Assembly: GCF_008831285.2 (NCBI RefSeq)
Contig: NC_045147.1
Coordinates: 23,956,981-24,020,980, forward strand
Origin: Nymphaea colorata
Lineage: Eukaryota; Streptophyta; Magnoliopsida; Nymphaeales; Nymphaeaceae
Reading direction: 5' to 3'
DNA length: 64,000 bases
In this document: piece by piece, positions 13,001-48,619 of the stretch
How the letters are laid out: every line of letters starts with the position of its first letter
How positions within the stretch are numbered: the stretch's first letter is position 1
The notes under the pieces: model-generated
Told to the model about the DNA's origin: nothing
The model's input: only the letters and a program-made list of their open reading frames with translations
Databases searched by the model: none
Translations under genes and position numbers: made by a program

Positions 13001-13390
13001 AATAAACGGGCTCTTGTAGTTCAAGGAAACAAAAAACGTATCCCATCCCAGAAAAAAGGTCAAAAAGAAAGCAACTAGCAAAAAAGGCCCGTCGGTTTGC
13101 TTAGCAGTATTTTAAAACATTGCGTTTGCGTTTTTTTTATCTGACGAAACTGCAAGGACATTTTTGACAATTTACGTGGGGGAATTAAAGAGATCCCACA
13201 TTCAGATCCTGATCTTTTCGGTTCTCGTTCTTTCGGTGGCGGCCAAATAGCCGTGACGCGGATCGGCGCAAAGATCACGAACTCTCGAATGTTTTGTTCC
13301 TGGAAGTAGCAGGCAAAACACCAGTAAGGGGTACTTTGGTAAGTCAGGCTCCAAAGAGTTGCACCCTGTTCGCCGCGGAGCGTTCGTAGA
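10071..13390. other. Intergenic stretch without a supported gene
   Basis: No conserved protein or RNA gene is visible between the cyclotransferase-like gene and the lipase gene. The longest open frame (153 codons, minus strand, 10995-11456) has no recognisable domain and reads like chance sequence or an old transposon remnant. A short (AAAT)n microsatellite lies inside. Confidence 0.5.
11966..11988. repeat. (AAAT)n microsatellite
   Basis: Between five and six uninterrupted AAAT units are visible. It lies in intergenic DNA. Confidence 0.8.
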
Positions 13391-13393
13391 TTT

Positions 13394-13400
13394 TATAAAT
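13394..13400 (+). promoter_or_regulatory. TATA box of the lipase gene (probable)
   Basis: TATAAAT lies about 630 bases before the lipase start codon and is followed by a GC-richer, leader-like stretch. A transcription start near 13425 would fit. The leader may contain an intron, which I could not define from the sequence alone. Confidence 0.4.
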
Positions 13401-14025
13401 TCCCGGCACGGCACGAGTGCGGAGCGTTTCCCTGGAAGGTGACGGATTTCCGGCCCGAAAGGAGAGAGCCGAAGACGGTGGCATTCTTGTCCTCTCTCGA
13501 TTCCCGCGGATCTTGTTTGATCACTTCCATTCTTTACACCTCTGTAAATCGGGATTCAAGTTCCGATCTTTCCCTGATCGTGCCGATTTACGAAGATTGG
13601 TTCGCTATTCTAAGGATTTCTGGAGGATCTGGTGCGCTCGAGGCAAGGAGTTCGTTTTAGGTTGTTCTTCCTGTCTGTTAACGCAGTTCGTTTCAGTCTT
13701 CGTTCGATTCTGCTGCTCGGACGCAGTCAGTCGTGTCGGTGTTCGTTTTGTATAAGTTCGTTTTACAAGGGACGTCGTCACATTGGATACAGGCGGAACT
13801 AGGTTTTCTTTATTGGGATCCAGTGGTAGGGGTTATTATGTTGTTTTAAATTGGAAGTTTGCTGTTCATCGTTAGGGTGAGATTTGTCCTCGATGAGAAT
13901 TAGGTGAAATTTAACTTGGTATGGTAACTTTCCTTTGTGACGTATGTGGTTCTTCTGATGATTTTGGTGGTTGCTGATGATCGGCGATAAAGGTTTTCTT
14001 CTGTGAGGGCTGAAGTTGATCTTCG

Positions 14026-17000
14026 ATGGCGACAGCCACGGTTGCCACGGCTACCGGGGCCGCGATTCTTCTGTATTATATGATGAACCGGAGGTTGTCT
14101 ATTGAGAGCGGGAAGAACGGAGAAGATGAAAATAACAGTGAGATAAGTGCAAAGTCTCCTTCCAGAAGGAGGAGAACCGTCCGTAGGCCAGTACAGGCAC
14201 CTGCAAATTGGTACGAAACCATGGCGACTCTGTCAGAGACTTTGCGCTTCACCTATTCTGAAACCCTAGGAAAATGGCCCATCGGTGATCTTGCCTTTGG
14301 CATTAATTTTCTCATGAAGAAGCAGGTTAGTTGGCTACGCTTCCCTTTAATAGTTACCAATTAAAGAAACCAATCATATTGTTTTTCCCAATTTCCAGTT
14401 TGGAGTAGCAAATAATTCTTTGTTTGGACAAGATAGTGGTTAATGTGACGGTTTTATTCTTTTTCATTTTTTCCTTTTCTGGAAACAATATGGCACTTGT
14501 TGCATTCAGAAGAACTTATCATGTCGATTATGTGAATTTCGTAACATTTGCCTTTGCGGAAAGAGTCTGTTACACTTCTTGATTGTGCTAATGATCCAAC
14601 GCTTTAATTGATGACCAGTAAGCAATAGAAGTAGGTGATGAAACTGAATGACAGTGGACAAATCTAGTTCCAAATGCAAGAGAGTTGATCTTTTGTTTGC
14701 ATCACTGCAGGGCGACGTACATGTTGCCAGTATATATGCCGGAAGTGACTCTGTGGAGCTTCAAGGTCCGGGTTTAAAAGATGATTTAATCTATCTTTTG
14801 AAACTACTGACTCTGTGCATGCATTTCTCCAAAAAACCGTTTCCACTATTTTTGGAGGTTACTGGCTACGGTCAGGAGGATGTTCTTCTACAGGAGCCTA
14901 AGGCTGGGGTGAGATTGTATAATGTTCTTCAGTTTATTACTTGTTGGACTTGTAGCTCTTATCACATAATGAGCTGTCCAGTTTACCGTCTGATGCTGGT
15001 ATTTTGGTTCAAACTTTATGTTGTCGTGCAGCTTTTGAAACCTGCATTCACAATTATAGCAGATAAAAATTCGAAGTGCTTCCTTCTCCTGATTCGAGGA
15101 ACCCATAGTATTAAGGACACATTGACAGCAGCTACAGGTGCAGTTGTACCCTTTCACCACTCAGTTTCGGATGATGGTGGTTTCAGTAATTTAGTTCTAG
15201 GGTATGCCCATTGTGGCATGGTTGCAGCTGCAAGATGGATAGCAAAGCTTAGTACTCCTTGTCTTCTTAAGGCAGTTGATGAGAACCCTGATTACAAAGT
15301 CAAGGTAAAACTACCATAGAGAAGCTAGAAAGCTATTTGAACTTTGAAGCTTCCGCTTCTTTGCTCTTTCTGTAGTTATTATTAATTAGTAGGTTATGCA
15401 GATATTTTTTTTGTCCATTTATGCAAGGAAAACTGTTGTTCAATGCTTATCTTGATTTCCATCTTTGTCTCTTTGTTTATATCATGTGGTCAAATGATTA
15501 TGTCACATATGATTAAAGAGTAAGTGCCATCTTCCAGAGCTTGGTCATAGCTGAGGTCAAGTCTGTCCTTTGAATTTTCAAGAACTAGTTGTGTGTCATC
15601 ATATTTAAGTTCATGTGCATTTTATTAGTTGAAAAATCATGTCACTAGTGGTCACCGTTTGGTTCTTGTGAGCTTTTAAAAGGTTCTTTACTTCTTTTTA
15701 GCTTGTTTAATAATTCTGCACACAATCCCCAGTTGTTGTCAGATTAGCTGTTATTTACCAAGTTTTGCAATCTCGTTGGAACACAAAGAACTTCTTGCAA
15801 ATGACGAAAGCAGAATCATTAGGTTTAAATGTCATAATCTAGTGAGCAGATTAGCATTTTGACCAACCAATCCTTTGGGCAGAACTCATGTTGACCTAGC
15901 TAAGTGTACTTCTACACTGCTGAAATATTTTTTGATACCCTTTTCCTTTTGTCATGCAGCTTTTTTGGTTTGAAGATTGTCCCTGATTTAGTGAGTGTGC
16001 AGGAGTTTTGTCCAATTATGCACATGCTTGATAGCATTAATACTTCAGACTTGAGTGTGTGGCTTGCTATCAGCTTTTAGAAAACAATTTGACAAAAGAG
16101 GAACTAGCTTCTCTTTCCTTGCAGCTGCACTAATCTTTTTCTTCTCTCCTGATTTCAGATTGTTGGCCATTCTTTGGGTGGTGGTACTGCTGCATTGCTA
16201 ACATATATACTTCGTGAGAGGAAAGAATTTTGTTCAGCCTCCTGTGTTACCTTTGCGCCAGGCATGTGTTAAATATTTAAATTCATATTTATGGTTGTTG
16301 AACGTTGTTTAATCTTCAATACTTATTCACCCAAGTTATATGTCCTGGTCTCATTCTTCAAAAGTCTTGACTGAGGTGGCAACTTCTTCTAAATCACTTT
16401 TGATGCTACATTTTATGCTTGGCCGTTATATTATTCCATTCCATGTGTTTCACTGTGCATCCATTGATTCTATTTATGATTGCTGTAACCAGTCTCTGTG
16501 ATAGTGCCTCGTGACTCGTGAGGATGATGATTGTATGATATACTTGAAAGATCACAAATTGGTGGAAGGTTCTGCCTTGTTTGTTTTTTTTTGGTGGGGT
16601 GGGGGAAGTAGGCATTACTGATGAATATATTGATTCTCCCTTGGATCAGGGATACCTTTATTTTGTTATGCTTGTGGACAATTATGTGTTTGATAGCATT
16701 TCTTGGGGAGAAGGTTCAATAGCAACTTTAGTTGAGGGATCTTTTTTTTTTGGTTCTTGTTATCCATGCTGTTGCAAGTATGGTTTATCTCTTGCAATTG
16801 ATACACAAGTTTCCTATACTCTTTCTCTCTCTACCCCCAACACTCATGCAATTATTCAAATCAGTTCTGAACTTCTACTCAGTTCTTTGGCAAGGCTGTA
16901 TCTGATTAGTGATTGGTAATGTAGAGGTGATGTGATATTATTGGCCAGTTTTTACATCAAATATCTGCCAAGGTATTGACACTTGAACTCACTTTCTGCA

Positions 17001-20000
17001 ACCTATGCAGCTGCATGCATGACATGGGATCTGGCCGAGTCTGGCAAACACTTTATTACTACTGTAATCAATGGTTCTGATTTGGTTCCAACCTTTTCTA
17101 TTGCTTCAGTTGATGATCTACGTTCGGAGGTACTTTACTGCTATATGTTTTCATCTCATTACATATTTAGATGCTATTTGTGTTATGGCAAATATGGTCT
17201 GCTAACATGTTGTTTCTTAATGTTTTTGGATTTAATGTGACTGATAATCTAGTTACTAAATTTTCTTGCTTTTTTCATGAGATGAGGGATTCCTTCAAAC
17301 ATTGAGACATGGATTAATAGTTAGTAATGTGCAGTATTTTCATGTTTTCCGTTCCACATTGTTGTGTGCCTCACTCGCTTGGTCATTCGCATGCGAACAC
17401 ACTCACACATGCACACAGGGGCATGACATTTTGGAGAAAAATTGATAAGAAAAAGTATCTTCATTACATAAATTTTCTGGCTTTGCCCTGCATGCACACA
17501 TGCATGTGCATGCATATACAAGGGCATTATACATCCAGAATACACATGGAAATAATCTTTTTACAGCGTAATGGGATCTTTGATAACTTGATGATGTATG
17601 GTCCTCATGGATATAGCTACAATTTGGTGGTATTTGGCTTGGCCGTGGCATATAAGTGTTCAATGTTACACTGGACATGTTCCCAGGATCATTCTTTGGA
17701 GGTGGTTATTAGATGCATAAAGTATAGATCCGTCTTGTTATGCAGTGATTTGTGTGTGATGTCACAGATTCATAAGGGTGAACTAGGAGAATATAGGGGG
17801 ATGCATTACGAAATTAAGACCACATCCAAGTGAGCATAGAGGGATCTTTTGAACCAAGTGGTTAATATGTAGATAAGGGACTTGACTGGTTAATGAAAGT
17901 ATCACTCTCTCAGACTATCCTTGCCAGATATGCAAGAAATTTGTTGAGAATATGCATTATAGAAGAGAGATCAACAATTTGAACAAATTTAGAAACTAGT
18001 GAAATTTTCTATTACATTTTGAAATAAGTTCGTTTTTGTTTGCAGAAAGAGAAGCAGGCAGTGTCGTGTTTCCAGATAGCCAGGATTCAATATCCCCATA
18101 CATGTATACATAGATACAATGTTACAAAAAAAATGAAAATTTTAAGCACATAAAAAGACATTCTGAAAGGGAAACAAAATGTTATGGCAGCTCGCTTATA
18201 GCTCATTTCACCATAAGCCGGGAACTGAGCATGAGCTGTACTTGAGGTAAGCAAGGCAAACTTGAACAAGCCCTATTTGGTTCTTCGAGCTTGTTTGCTA
18301 GAACTTCCTGTGTTATAACCTGGATCGCTTCTACTTTTTCTACATTTTCTAATTGTTGTCAGTTGCAAGTCATAGGCAACTAACCATTGTAAAATATTGT
18401 TCACTTTGTATCAGAATGTATGCTATTGAGATGGTTCCCTGTTCACTTTAAGAAGGGAAATCTCCTAGACTAAAAGTATATGACAATATGGACTTTATAC
18501 AACTGGTTTTTATATTGACTTTATGTAATTGTTCTTTCTGGTAAGATAGTGTTCATATACTTGCTGCAATTGAAGAGTTATCACTTGATTTTCTTTTTGC
18601 AGGTGACAGCATCTTCTTGGATAAATGACCTAAGGGATCAGATTGAGCATACACGTTTTCTGAGTACCGTCTATCGGTCTGCATCTGCTTTAGGTTCTCG
18701 ACTTCCATCTATTGCCAGTGCCAGAGCAAGGGTTGTGGGTGCAGGTGCTCTTTTACGTCCAGTTTCTAATGGCACACAGGTAAGAGTAAAGGGAAAGGGG
18801 TTAATATTTCATCTGTTGATGGTCACAATGAATCTAGTCTCTTTAATGCTTTTGACATTCTAAATGATGAAGTTTAGTGATTTATTATGTGAACTCTCAA
18901 GAACTTTCCTAGCAGGATCCAGTTTTGCATCTTAGCTATCTTTTAGCAGAGTTTAATGTATCATTGTGCTTAAATTAATTCCTATCATTGTACGTGCCAA
19001 TTTGTGGTGATAGTAATCTAGTTGGAAGGTATTTGTTTTAGGTTGTAAGGTCTTTAATTTGGTCCATTTTCAAGCACAAATTTAAGAATAAGTAAATAGT
19101 CTATGTCACTTGTGTGTATGCATGGATGCAGGGCATTTCAAACAAAACAAACTTGTCTGTGGAAAGACACAGCCACTGAGTGCACAGACACACGTATATA
19201 TGACAAATTTAGCAATATATATTAAATGTTTAAGCAAACAAAATCACGAACAATAAATTCTGAATCATAAATCCATAACCATAAGTGAGGTTACAAACAT
19301 ACAAAAATCCATCGTATGAAATGTTTGTGAATTATGAGAATGATGTGGCAAAGTTTGATAATCTCAGGCAGCAAAGCAAGATGATAAAAAAAAAAAGCAC
19401 GGAGAGAGGGAGAGGGGGGATGTGATGAAACCATTGTCACCAGTTGACAGATTAAAGGAGAGTCGCTGGTGGCAATTATAGAGTTGATCATCTGCACACA
19501 CACACACACAGAGAGACAGAGAGAGAGAGAGAGAGAGAATGGGGTGAGCAGTAACTTGAGAATTGGAGATGGCAGTCAGCTGCTGGTAGCCTACTGAGAT
19601 ACCCATCACCTACTGCCTGGGATGTCATTAATCATGTCCATGGTGAGTCCAGATCCACACCCATGTCCCCACCTGATTCCTGCCCCATCGATGGTTTGAC
19701 ACAAGTGTTGTTCCTTCCTAACTGAACTTGGTACGTGTTGCATAGTGAGTAATCCTTTAGTTGGAAGTGGGGACCTACCTTCACAGGTTTGAGTTTGTCA
19801 AAGTGTACTGTACTTTCTATTAACAACCACATAGTGTCTTCAATTTGGCTGATCATGGTGATCTCCTGATTTTGGTTTCCAAGCCTCAGCAATAAGAATT
19901 TGAGATCTCTAAAATTTACAAGAATGGAATTGATCATGTATTTAATGTGGGGTCTTGTAGGCTGTAGTGATGAGCTGGACAGTTACTTTGTTTTGTACAT

Positions 20001-21515
20001 GTTTCATTGACATAGATTATGTTAGTCTTAGGTTCTTTGTTTTGTAGCATGCGATTGACCTTAAATATATGAATTGAAATGTAAAGAGGTCCACAAAAGC
20101 CACATGAGCATCTTGTTTTGTGAGAAAGATGAGCAAATAATCGTTTTTCTAGGTGGTTGGTCCAAGGTGTTCATGGCTGAGCTGTCCAGATGACAATGAC
20201 CAGATGAGAAATGTTATATTTTTCCAAGTGAAGAGGATGGCTAAGCAATGTAGCTAATGGTACCCAAAGGGCATTGAAAATTGTCTTTAGCTTTAGAAGC
20301 CATTATTTTTGCTGGAATAGGTTCAGTAAGGATCTACAGGATTATCGGAAAACACTGGTTGATGTTCAAATTTTATTAAAAACATGCATGAAAACAATTT
20401 CTTGGACCTGGCATTTGAATATCAAATTAAAAAGGCAAGTCCGGTTCCATCATGCTGCAAACTTACACAGAAATATTCTGTTCTCATTGACTGGCCTATC
20501 CTTTGAAAAATTGCACATAGCAGTTAAAGTCTTCCTTTCCTACGTCACAGATAGGTGAGGCATCTTTTTCTTCAGCTGAATTTGTTTTTGAGTAATTAAG
20601 AGGTTTGATGAGTTAATTTTTCCGTACTAAGAAAGTGTTTTTGACGAGTTAGTTTCCCCGTACTAAGAAAGGGTTCTTCGGGGTTGTCTCTGCAGTCTGC
20701 AACTTAATCTGTTATTTTGTATTGACTAGTGTCCTCTGCTATATTTTTCGAGCGAATAGCAATAATAATAGAGGCCGTCCTTCCTGCAGGTGGTGATGAA
20801 AAGAGCTCAAAATGTTGCTCAGGCTGTTGTGAGGAGTAGGTCTTCTCTCTCTTCATGGTCATGCATGGGTGCACGCCGTCGCAATGTTGTAAACGTGTCA
20901 AGTTCTGATATGGAGCAAAGCGATGGTAGGTTATCTACATCACTAAGCTCGAAGTCCATGATGGCTGAAGTGGCCGAGAGTGAGATGATGGCAGAGGACT
21001 CCAGAGACTTGGGACACGAGGAAACAGAAGAAGAGGGACTTATAAAGAGCGGTTGTGCTAGCACTGGGAATGATGATATGACCGAGCATGAACTTTGGCA
21101 AGAACTTGAAAAAGAAATACAGCGGCGAGGGGAAATTGGTCGGAGGGTGCACGAAGAAGAAGCAGCTGCCATGAAAGAAATCACAGAAGAGGAAAAAGAA
21201 GTAGCTGAGGCCGCGGTAGAAAGGAACCCTTCTGCTACAAGTGCCTATGAGACTCAGAGATTTTACCCCCCTGGTAGGATCATGCACATGGTTTCCCTTC
21301 CACCGCCTGACGGTGCATCGGGTGATGACGTTTGTGCTGTCACCGAGCAGAAGGTGGGGATTTATGAGACGCCAAGGCGCCTGTACAGTAAGCTTAGGCT
21401 CTCAAGAACTATGGTAAATGATCATTACATGCCTGCCTATAAGAGAGTGATGGAGTTACTTATCAGCCGACTTGATGAAGCGGAAGAGGAAGTCGAGTTG
21501 GACGCGAGCACCTAG
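14026..21515 (+). CDS. Class 3 lipase family protein (sn1-specific diacylglycerol lipase-like)
   Basis: Seven exons give 631 residues: 14026-14325, 14711-14908, 15032-15304, 16159-16261, 17011-17129, 18603-18779 and 20790-21515. Residues 1-20 are alanine-rich and hydrophobic, a likely membrane anchor. They are followed by a basic stretch (SRRRRTVRR). The nucleophile elbow GHSLGG starts at residue 260, making Ser262 the expected catalytic serine. Asp315 in NGSDLVP is the expected acid. A candidate histidine is less certain; His347 is one option. The long final exon is acidic with runs of glutamate and ends in a conserved segment (YMPAYKRVMELLI). Plant relatives are annotated as lipase class 3 proteins or calmodulin-binding heat-shock proteins and are expected to hydrolyse acylglycerols at membranes. 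The intron after exon 4 begins with GC rather than GT. All exon phases agree, so the gene looks intact. Confidence 0.88.
19495..19538. repeat. (CA)n(GA)n compound microsatellite
   Basis: A CA run is followed by a GA run with one interruption. It lies in the last intron of the lipase gene. Confidence 0.85.
20606..20675 (+). repeat. Short tandem duplication in the last lipase intron
   Basis: Two adjacent copies of about 35 bases share the core ccgtactaagaaag and the word gagtta upstream of it, with several differences. They lie about 120 bases upstream of the last lipase exon and do not affect coding sequence. Confidence 0.5.
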
Positions 21516-22715
21516 ATAATGTATACCACTTTGTAGAAATGAGTTAAAAAAAAATAATAAGGTGAAAAAAAAAAATCTTGTACAGCATCGGGAGTTTTCT
21601 CTGACATACTTTTATGGATAAACTATTGAGGTTGCTTTCTTCCATGCAAACTGCGTGAATTGGTCGATTTCTCGTTGTTTTCCGTTTCGATAGCCAAGGC
21701 GAGGAGACGGTCACCTTTTAGTTTAAGGGAGGAGAGGCAGTCTAACTGTTGAACTCTCACTTCCTTTAACTTGAAGAGGCTGCTGCTGCCTAAGTAAAAA
21801 AACTCACCAAAGATAAAGTGGCTGATGCTGCTAATTTGGAACCTGCTTAAGACAAAATTGCGAGACCATCTAAAACCTTCAAATGGGTACTTGACAGTTG
21901 ACTGCCTCTGATCCCATGGGTTTAATATAAGACTCTTTCGTTTTCTGACTATTAGCGTAGAGGAGTAAAATGAGAATCTACAGTGTGGGCATTAAGTCTG
22001 ACTTAACAGCTCTAGTTAGACAGATGAATTATGAAATTTAACATGGACCGTTAGCCACATCAGTAAAAACATGCCACATTAGACACACCTTGAATTGAAC
22101 TAAAACGTACAAAAAAGGAAAGGTCATCCATCCTACTGTGCGTTCAAGATTCTAATGAATTACATGGGATCATGAGCTGCAAACATGAAAATCCACTGAG
22201 ATCAGTTGGCTTAAATGCTTAAACTTAGGATGATCAAAGAAAAATGGATTTTATAGGGACTGGAAAATCAACGATTTTATAGGATCTTGGACATTCATGT
22301 GTTACAAATTTAGAATAAGAACATGAAGATCAAGATTTTTGAAGTTTAATCGCGTGAGATTTGTACAAGACGATGAATCGTTTATTGAGAAAAGGGAACA
22401 TGGTTCCTCCATTACACATTCATCTAAACATGATCCGATCCATTTATACCTTCGCCTTTTTTATTTGGGAGTGGCACGAAAAGTCATGTGGGACGGCTGT
22501 CTCGGAATTCATAAATTACGGGGCAGGCCCGTTACCGTATGACTATAAAGGGTGCGCGTAATTTCTTCAATTTTAAAATCCACGAATTTACTGTGGACTG
22601 TGGTGAAAGATCCACGGTAAAACCTATAATTTATCGGATTTTAAATCCAAGATACATACTTGGGATTTAAAATTGGAGAGGGGATGTCTTAAATCCAAAG
22701 TTCCTTCTATGATCC
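21516..22715. other. Intergenic stretch between lipase and SAC9-type genes
   Basis: No gene is visible. The first 80 bases are A-rich and are probably the 3' UTR and poly(A) region of the lipase gene. The rest is AT-rich with short chance open frames. Confidence 0.5.
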
Positions 22716-22718
22716 GGA

Positions 22719-23099
22719 CCAATCAAACGTCCCACTAAAGTCCTTCCGCTTCGGTTGCAGGGAAGGAAGGCCCCTGTCTTCGTTTTTCTCTTTTGCCCGG
22801 CGCTTCTGCCACTACGGGCTTTCTTCGTCACGACTTCCCGTCGTCCACCGTCGCACGATTTTTCTGGTTGACTTCATCCACATCTGGACATCTTTCCGGG
22901 ATCTGGATTAGGTTAGTTTGAGCTTTATGCTTCCGTGTCGTCATTTTCGCCGACCTCTCTGATGCCAGAATCAGGCGATTGCTCTGCTGTCGATCTCGGC
23001 GTGCAAACGGGATCGGACATATTAATCTGCGCAGTGTTTTTAGGTTTGCGCAAGATTTAGGAGGTCGTGAGGTGCAGTGACCTCCTTTCGGTGAAGGTG
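22719..23099 (+). promoter_or_regulatory. Promoter and 5' leader of the SAC9-type gene
   Basis: A CCAAT element (22719-22723) is followed by about 380 bases of GC-richer, pyrimidine-rich sequence running up to the proposed start codon at 23100. This composition is typical of plant 5' leaders and contrasts with the AT-rich DNA upstream. No clear TATA box was seen. Confidence 0.4.
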
Positions 23100-45670
<22,571 letters not shown>

Positions 45671-45809
45671 CTTCTTTTTTGTTGGTTTCTTGAGGTTTGT
45701 GAAATGCGGTGCCGTATTCACATCCTCATTGTCCTAATTGATGTTTTAATTGAAACGGTAGTCTGTGATTGTTAATATTTGATGTATAATTCAAAATCTC
45801 CAATGATGC

Positions 45810-45815
45810 AATAAA
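45810..45815 (+). terminator. AATAAA polyadenylation signal of the SAC9-type gene
   Basis: AATAAA lies 140 bases after the SAC9 stop codon at 45668-45670, and T-rich sequence follows. Confidence 0.55.
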
Positions 45816-46740
45816 AAATATTTTTGTGTATTCCTGCTCTCTCTCTCTCGATAGAGATTGAAAACTTGAAAGTCATCTCGGAGCGTTGCCCGTGTTCCCT
45901 TGCACATCATCCATGCTGTATACCATTTTACATGGAAACTACATCATGCACTTCCCCTTTTCCATTTTGTCGCTATTCTTTCTGTCTGTAAGCTAGGGCC
46001 AGAGGCCCTCACCAGATTATGCTGGACATACCGGGCACTGAATTCTTGACAGTTGAAGTTGGTAAATCTAACTGAATCACCATGTGGATGGTGCTCTGAT
46101 TGGCTCTTTTGAATACGGTATTAGACAGAAAAATGATAGCCGATACGAATAAAAAATTTCTTTTGAAGTGGTTACTTTTGATGGGAGTTTGTGTGCAACT
46201 TGCAAAAGCCATCTTCTTAAATGGGTTCGGCGAAACCCAAACCACTTGTACCCAACTCGGTTATTTCTCGTCTCACTTACGCCTGTGTGAGTGTGCACGC
46301 ATGCATGCGTGGGTGTAAAAGTTTCGGGTTCGCAGAAAGACTTCGTTGGGTGTTGAACTCTGTCCTCCTTTAAACTTGAATATCTCAAGTCAAACATTGG
46401 ACAGAGCTCTTGTTGGCATTAGTCTTTTATATATTAAGCAAACGTTTAATTTATATATATGTTTATATTTGGACCCGATCTGTTCATTTCCAGATCTAAT
46501 AAAGCCTAACACTGTCCAAACCTTGGAACCTTTTACGTAGACCCGGTTCACTTGCTCTGTACAAGTAACTGTGATGTCTCCGATGATAATCCCGTAAACG
46601 TGGGAGAGTAGTTACAAAGGGGGGCGTCTAACAACTACACCTCAATATCCTAATTTCCAAGATTGGTAGACGTGTCGAGCCTAACGGTAACCTCTCCTCC
46701 AACTTTCCCACCAACTGAACCATTTCAAATCTTGACTCAA
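45816..46740. other. Short intergenic stretch upstream of the J-protein gene
   Basis: No gene is seen. The right part probably contains the promoter and leader of the J-protein gene. A leader intron is likely at 46744-46875 (donor gtaagg, acceptor cgcag), ending five bases before the ATG. Confidence 0.45.
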
Positions 46741-46880
46741 GAGGTAAGGCCGTCTGCTTTCTCTCTCATCTTATTACACGAAGATTTAAACACACACAAA
46801 ACATATCAGTTATTCCCTTCGCCTTCGATAATAATGGTCTTGCCATTTTCCTTTCATCTTCTGTTTATTCCGCAGGGGAG

Positions 46881-48137
46881 ATGAGAGGAAAAATGGTTAA
46901 GGCTGAGGAGGACGCAGAAGAGTTGAAATCGAGGTTGGTGAAGGAGATCTGCCTCATCTCATCAACATCTTGTTCATGCAGTCGTCCACGATCCTTTCCT
47001 GGGAAATCTGAGTTTGTGGATTGGTACCGCCTTCTCTGTGTATGTTTTCACCACCCATTAAATTTTTACTATGTCAGTAGTATATAGCGCATTCTGTTCC
47101 GCTGATCATAAAGAATTGATCCTCTGAAGATAGATAGAAGAGGATGCTGAGATTGATGTCATCAGAAAGCGTTATCATCAACTAGGTAGGACTGCAGAAC
47201 AGGGGAGTCATTTCTGAATGTATCAAGGGTGTCGTCTTTCTTCAGATTCGATTCATTCATTTTTTTTTGGCAGCATTGCAGATCCATCCTGACAAAAACA
47301 AACATTCTAATGCTGGAGTTGCATTTAAGCTCGTCTCAGAGGTATGCATAATTTGATCTCTCGGAATTACCAGAAGTGCCTAAGTAGGAATACACAACTC
47401 AAGCAACCGATGTTGCACTCTCTTGAATTCTAATTCAGGCCACTTTTGAGGAAAATTCTGAAAACGAAAAAGAAAAAAAGAACATTCTGAAAGAAGCAAA
47501 TCATGTGCGCTTTAGAATCCAGCACAATGGTGGTGCATGAATGTTCTTTTTCTCGTGTATATTGGCGACTGCTTGTACCTATGGATATCTGTCTCTGCAA
47601 ATTGTGACGTATCATGTGGAAACTCTCTTTCAGGCATACGAATGTCTGTCAAACACAACTAAGAGAGCTGAATTTAACTTAGAAAGGACGAACAGGATAT
47701 GCAGTAGATGTCAGAGATCAAGACCATCCGAAGCCTGCGGCACTTTTGACAAAGTGAGAAAGGAGAAGGTGAATGGCGCCGAGTTTTCTTCAAGAAGGGC
47801 TAGACAGGAAAAGGCAAGAAGGGAAATGAAACAGGCAATAAAAGAGGAAGCCACAGTGATAGCCAGTTCCATCAGCATCTGCCATCAGACACCCAGAAAT
47901 GAATCTCCTATCTTCGATCCTGCCATGTACAGTTTGGGATATCCTCATCGAAGGACGCCTCTGGAATGCTCCGGTCTTCTTGATTCCCGTCGTCAGCAAA
48001 AGGACATTTATGCCTCCTCAAGATGCAATGGCGGAAGAAACCATCAACGAAAAGCAGAGTTCCCAGTTTTCGAGAACTGCAATAGAATTTCATGTATCTC
48101 CCCCAACAGAACAAAACACACCGTTCTCAAGGTGTGA
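46881..48137 (+). CDS. Small J-domain (DnaJ-like) protein
   Basis: Four exons give 260 residues: 46881-47039, 47134-47185, 47274-47341 and 47634-48137. The J domain starts near FVDWYRLL (residue 45 onward). It carries the HPD signature at residues 75-77 within ALQIHPDKN, followed by the typical AFKLVSEAYECLSN helix. HPD is the motif that stimulates the ATPase of Hsp70. Before the J domain is a short charged segment (MVKAEEDAEELKSRL) seen in related plant proteins. After it come CSRC, a basic helix rich in Arg, Lys and Glu, and an undefined tail. No zinc-finger domain or C-terminal substrate domain of full DnaJ proteins is present, so this is a J-domain-only (type III-like) co-chaperone; its partner is unknown. 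The reading of the last 60 residues depends on exon 4 having no further intron. Confidence 0.8.
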
Positions 48138-48619
48138 CAACTTTTCTCCAACTCTTCATTTGTTTTGCATTTTTCTTTTTCCATGAAGAAATGGAGCATC
48201 TGAGCATGGCCATTGCGGATTGGAGAATAATTTACAGACTGTTACCAAACATAACAGCCCGTGGCTGAAATGGTTCCCGTTGATAATCTCGAGTTTTTTT
48301 CTTATTTTCGTATTGTTAAATTTTATAATGTGAAGTTAGTTTACAAAAAGAAACTAAAAGTAAGCTGATATGGCCTATGTGCTCTGGCCAAGGCGGTCGA
48401 TTTGCCGGGTTGGTCAGCATAAATGATGTGGACGGGCTAACAATGCAGATAGCACCGTTCCAATCAGTGGCACAATGTTAAGCGCCGTCATCGAACAGTA
48501 GATGCAGTTCCGCAGAGTTATGGACCGTCGCTTGTCCGTATTACAATTTGCGATGATTGTACAAAAGATACCCTTGTTGGAGGCCTCCAATGATCAAATC
48601 GAAAGGTGAGTTTGAATGA

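Noticed and set aside
17321-17833. Open frames on both strands with His/Cys-rich protein
   Set aside because: They come from a CA/TG- and CATGCA-rich intron segment, not from a gene.
20819-21287. Minus-strand open frames over the last lipase exon
   Set aside because: They are Ser/Phe-rich shadows of a Glu/Lys-rich coding exon.
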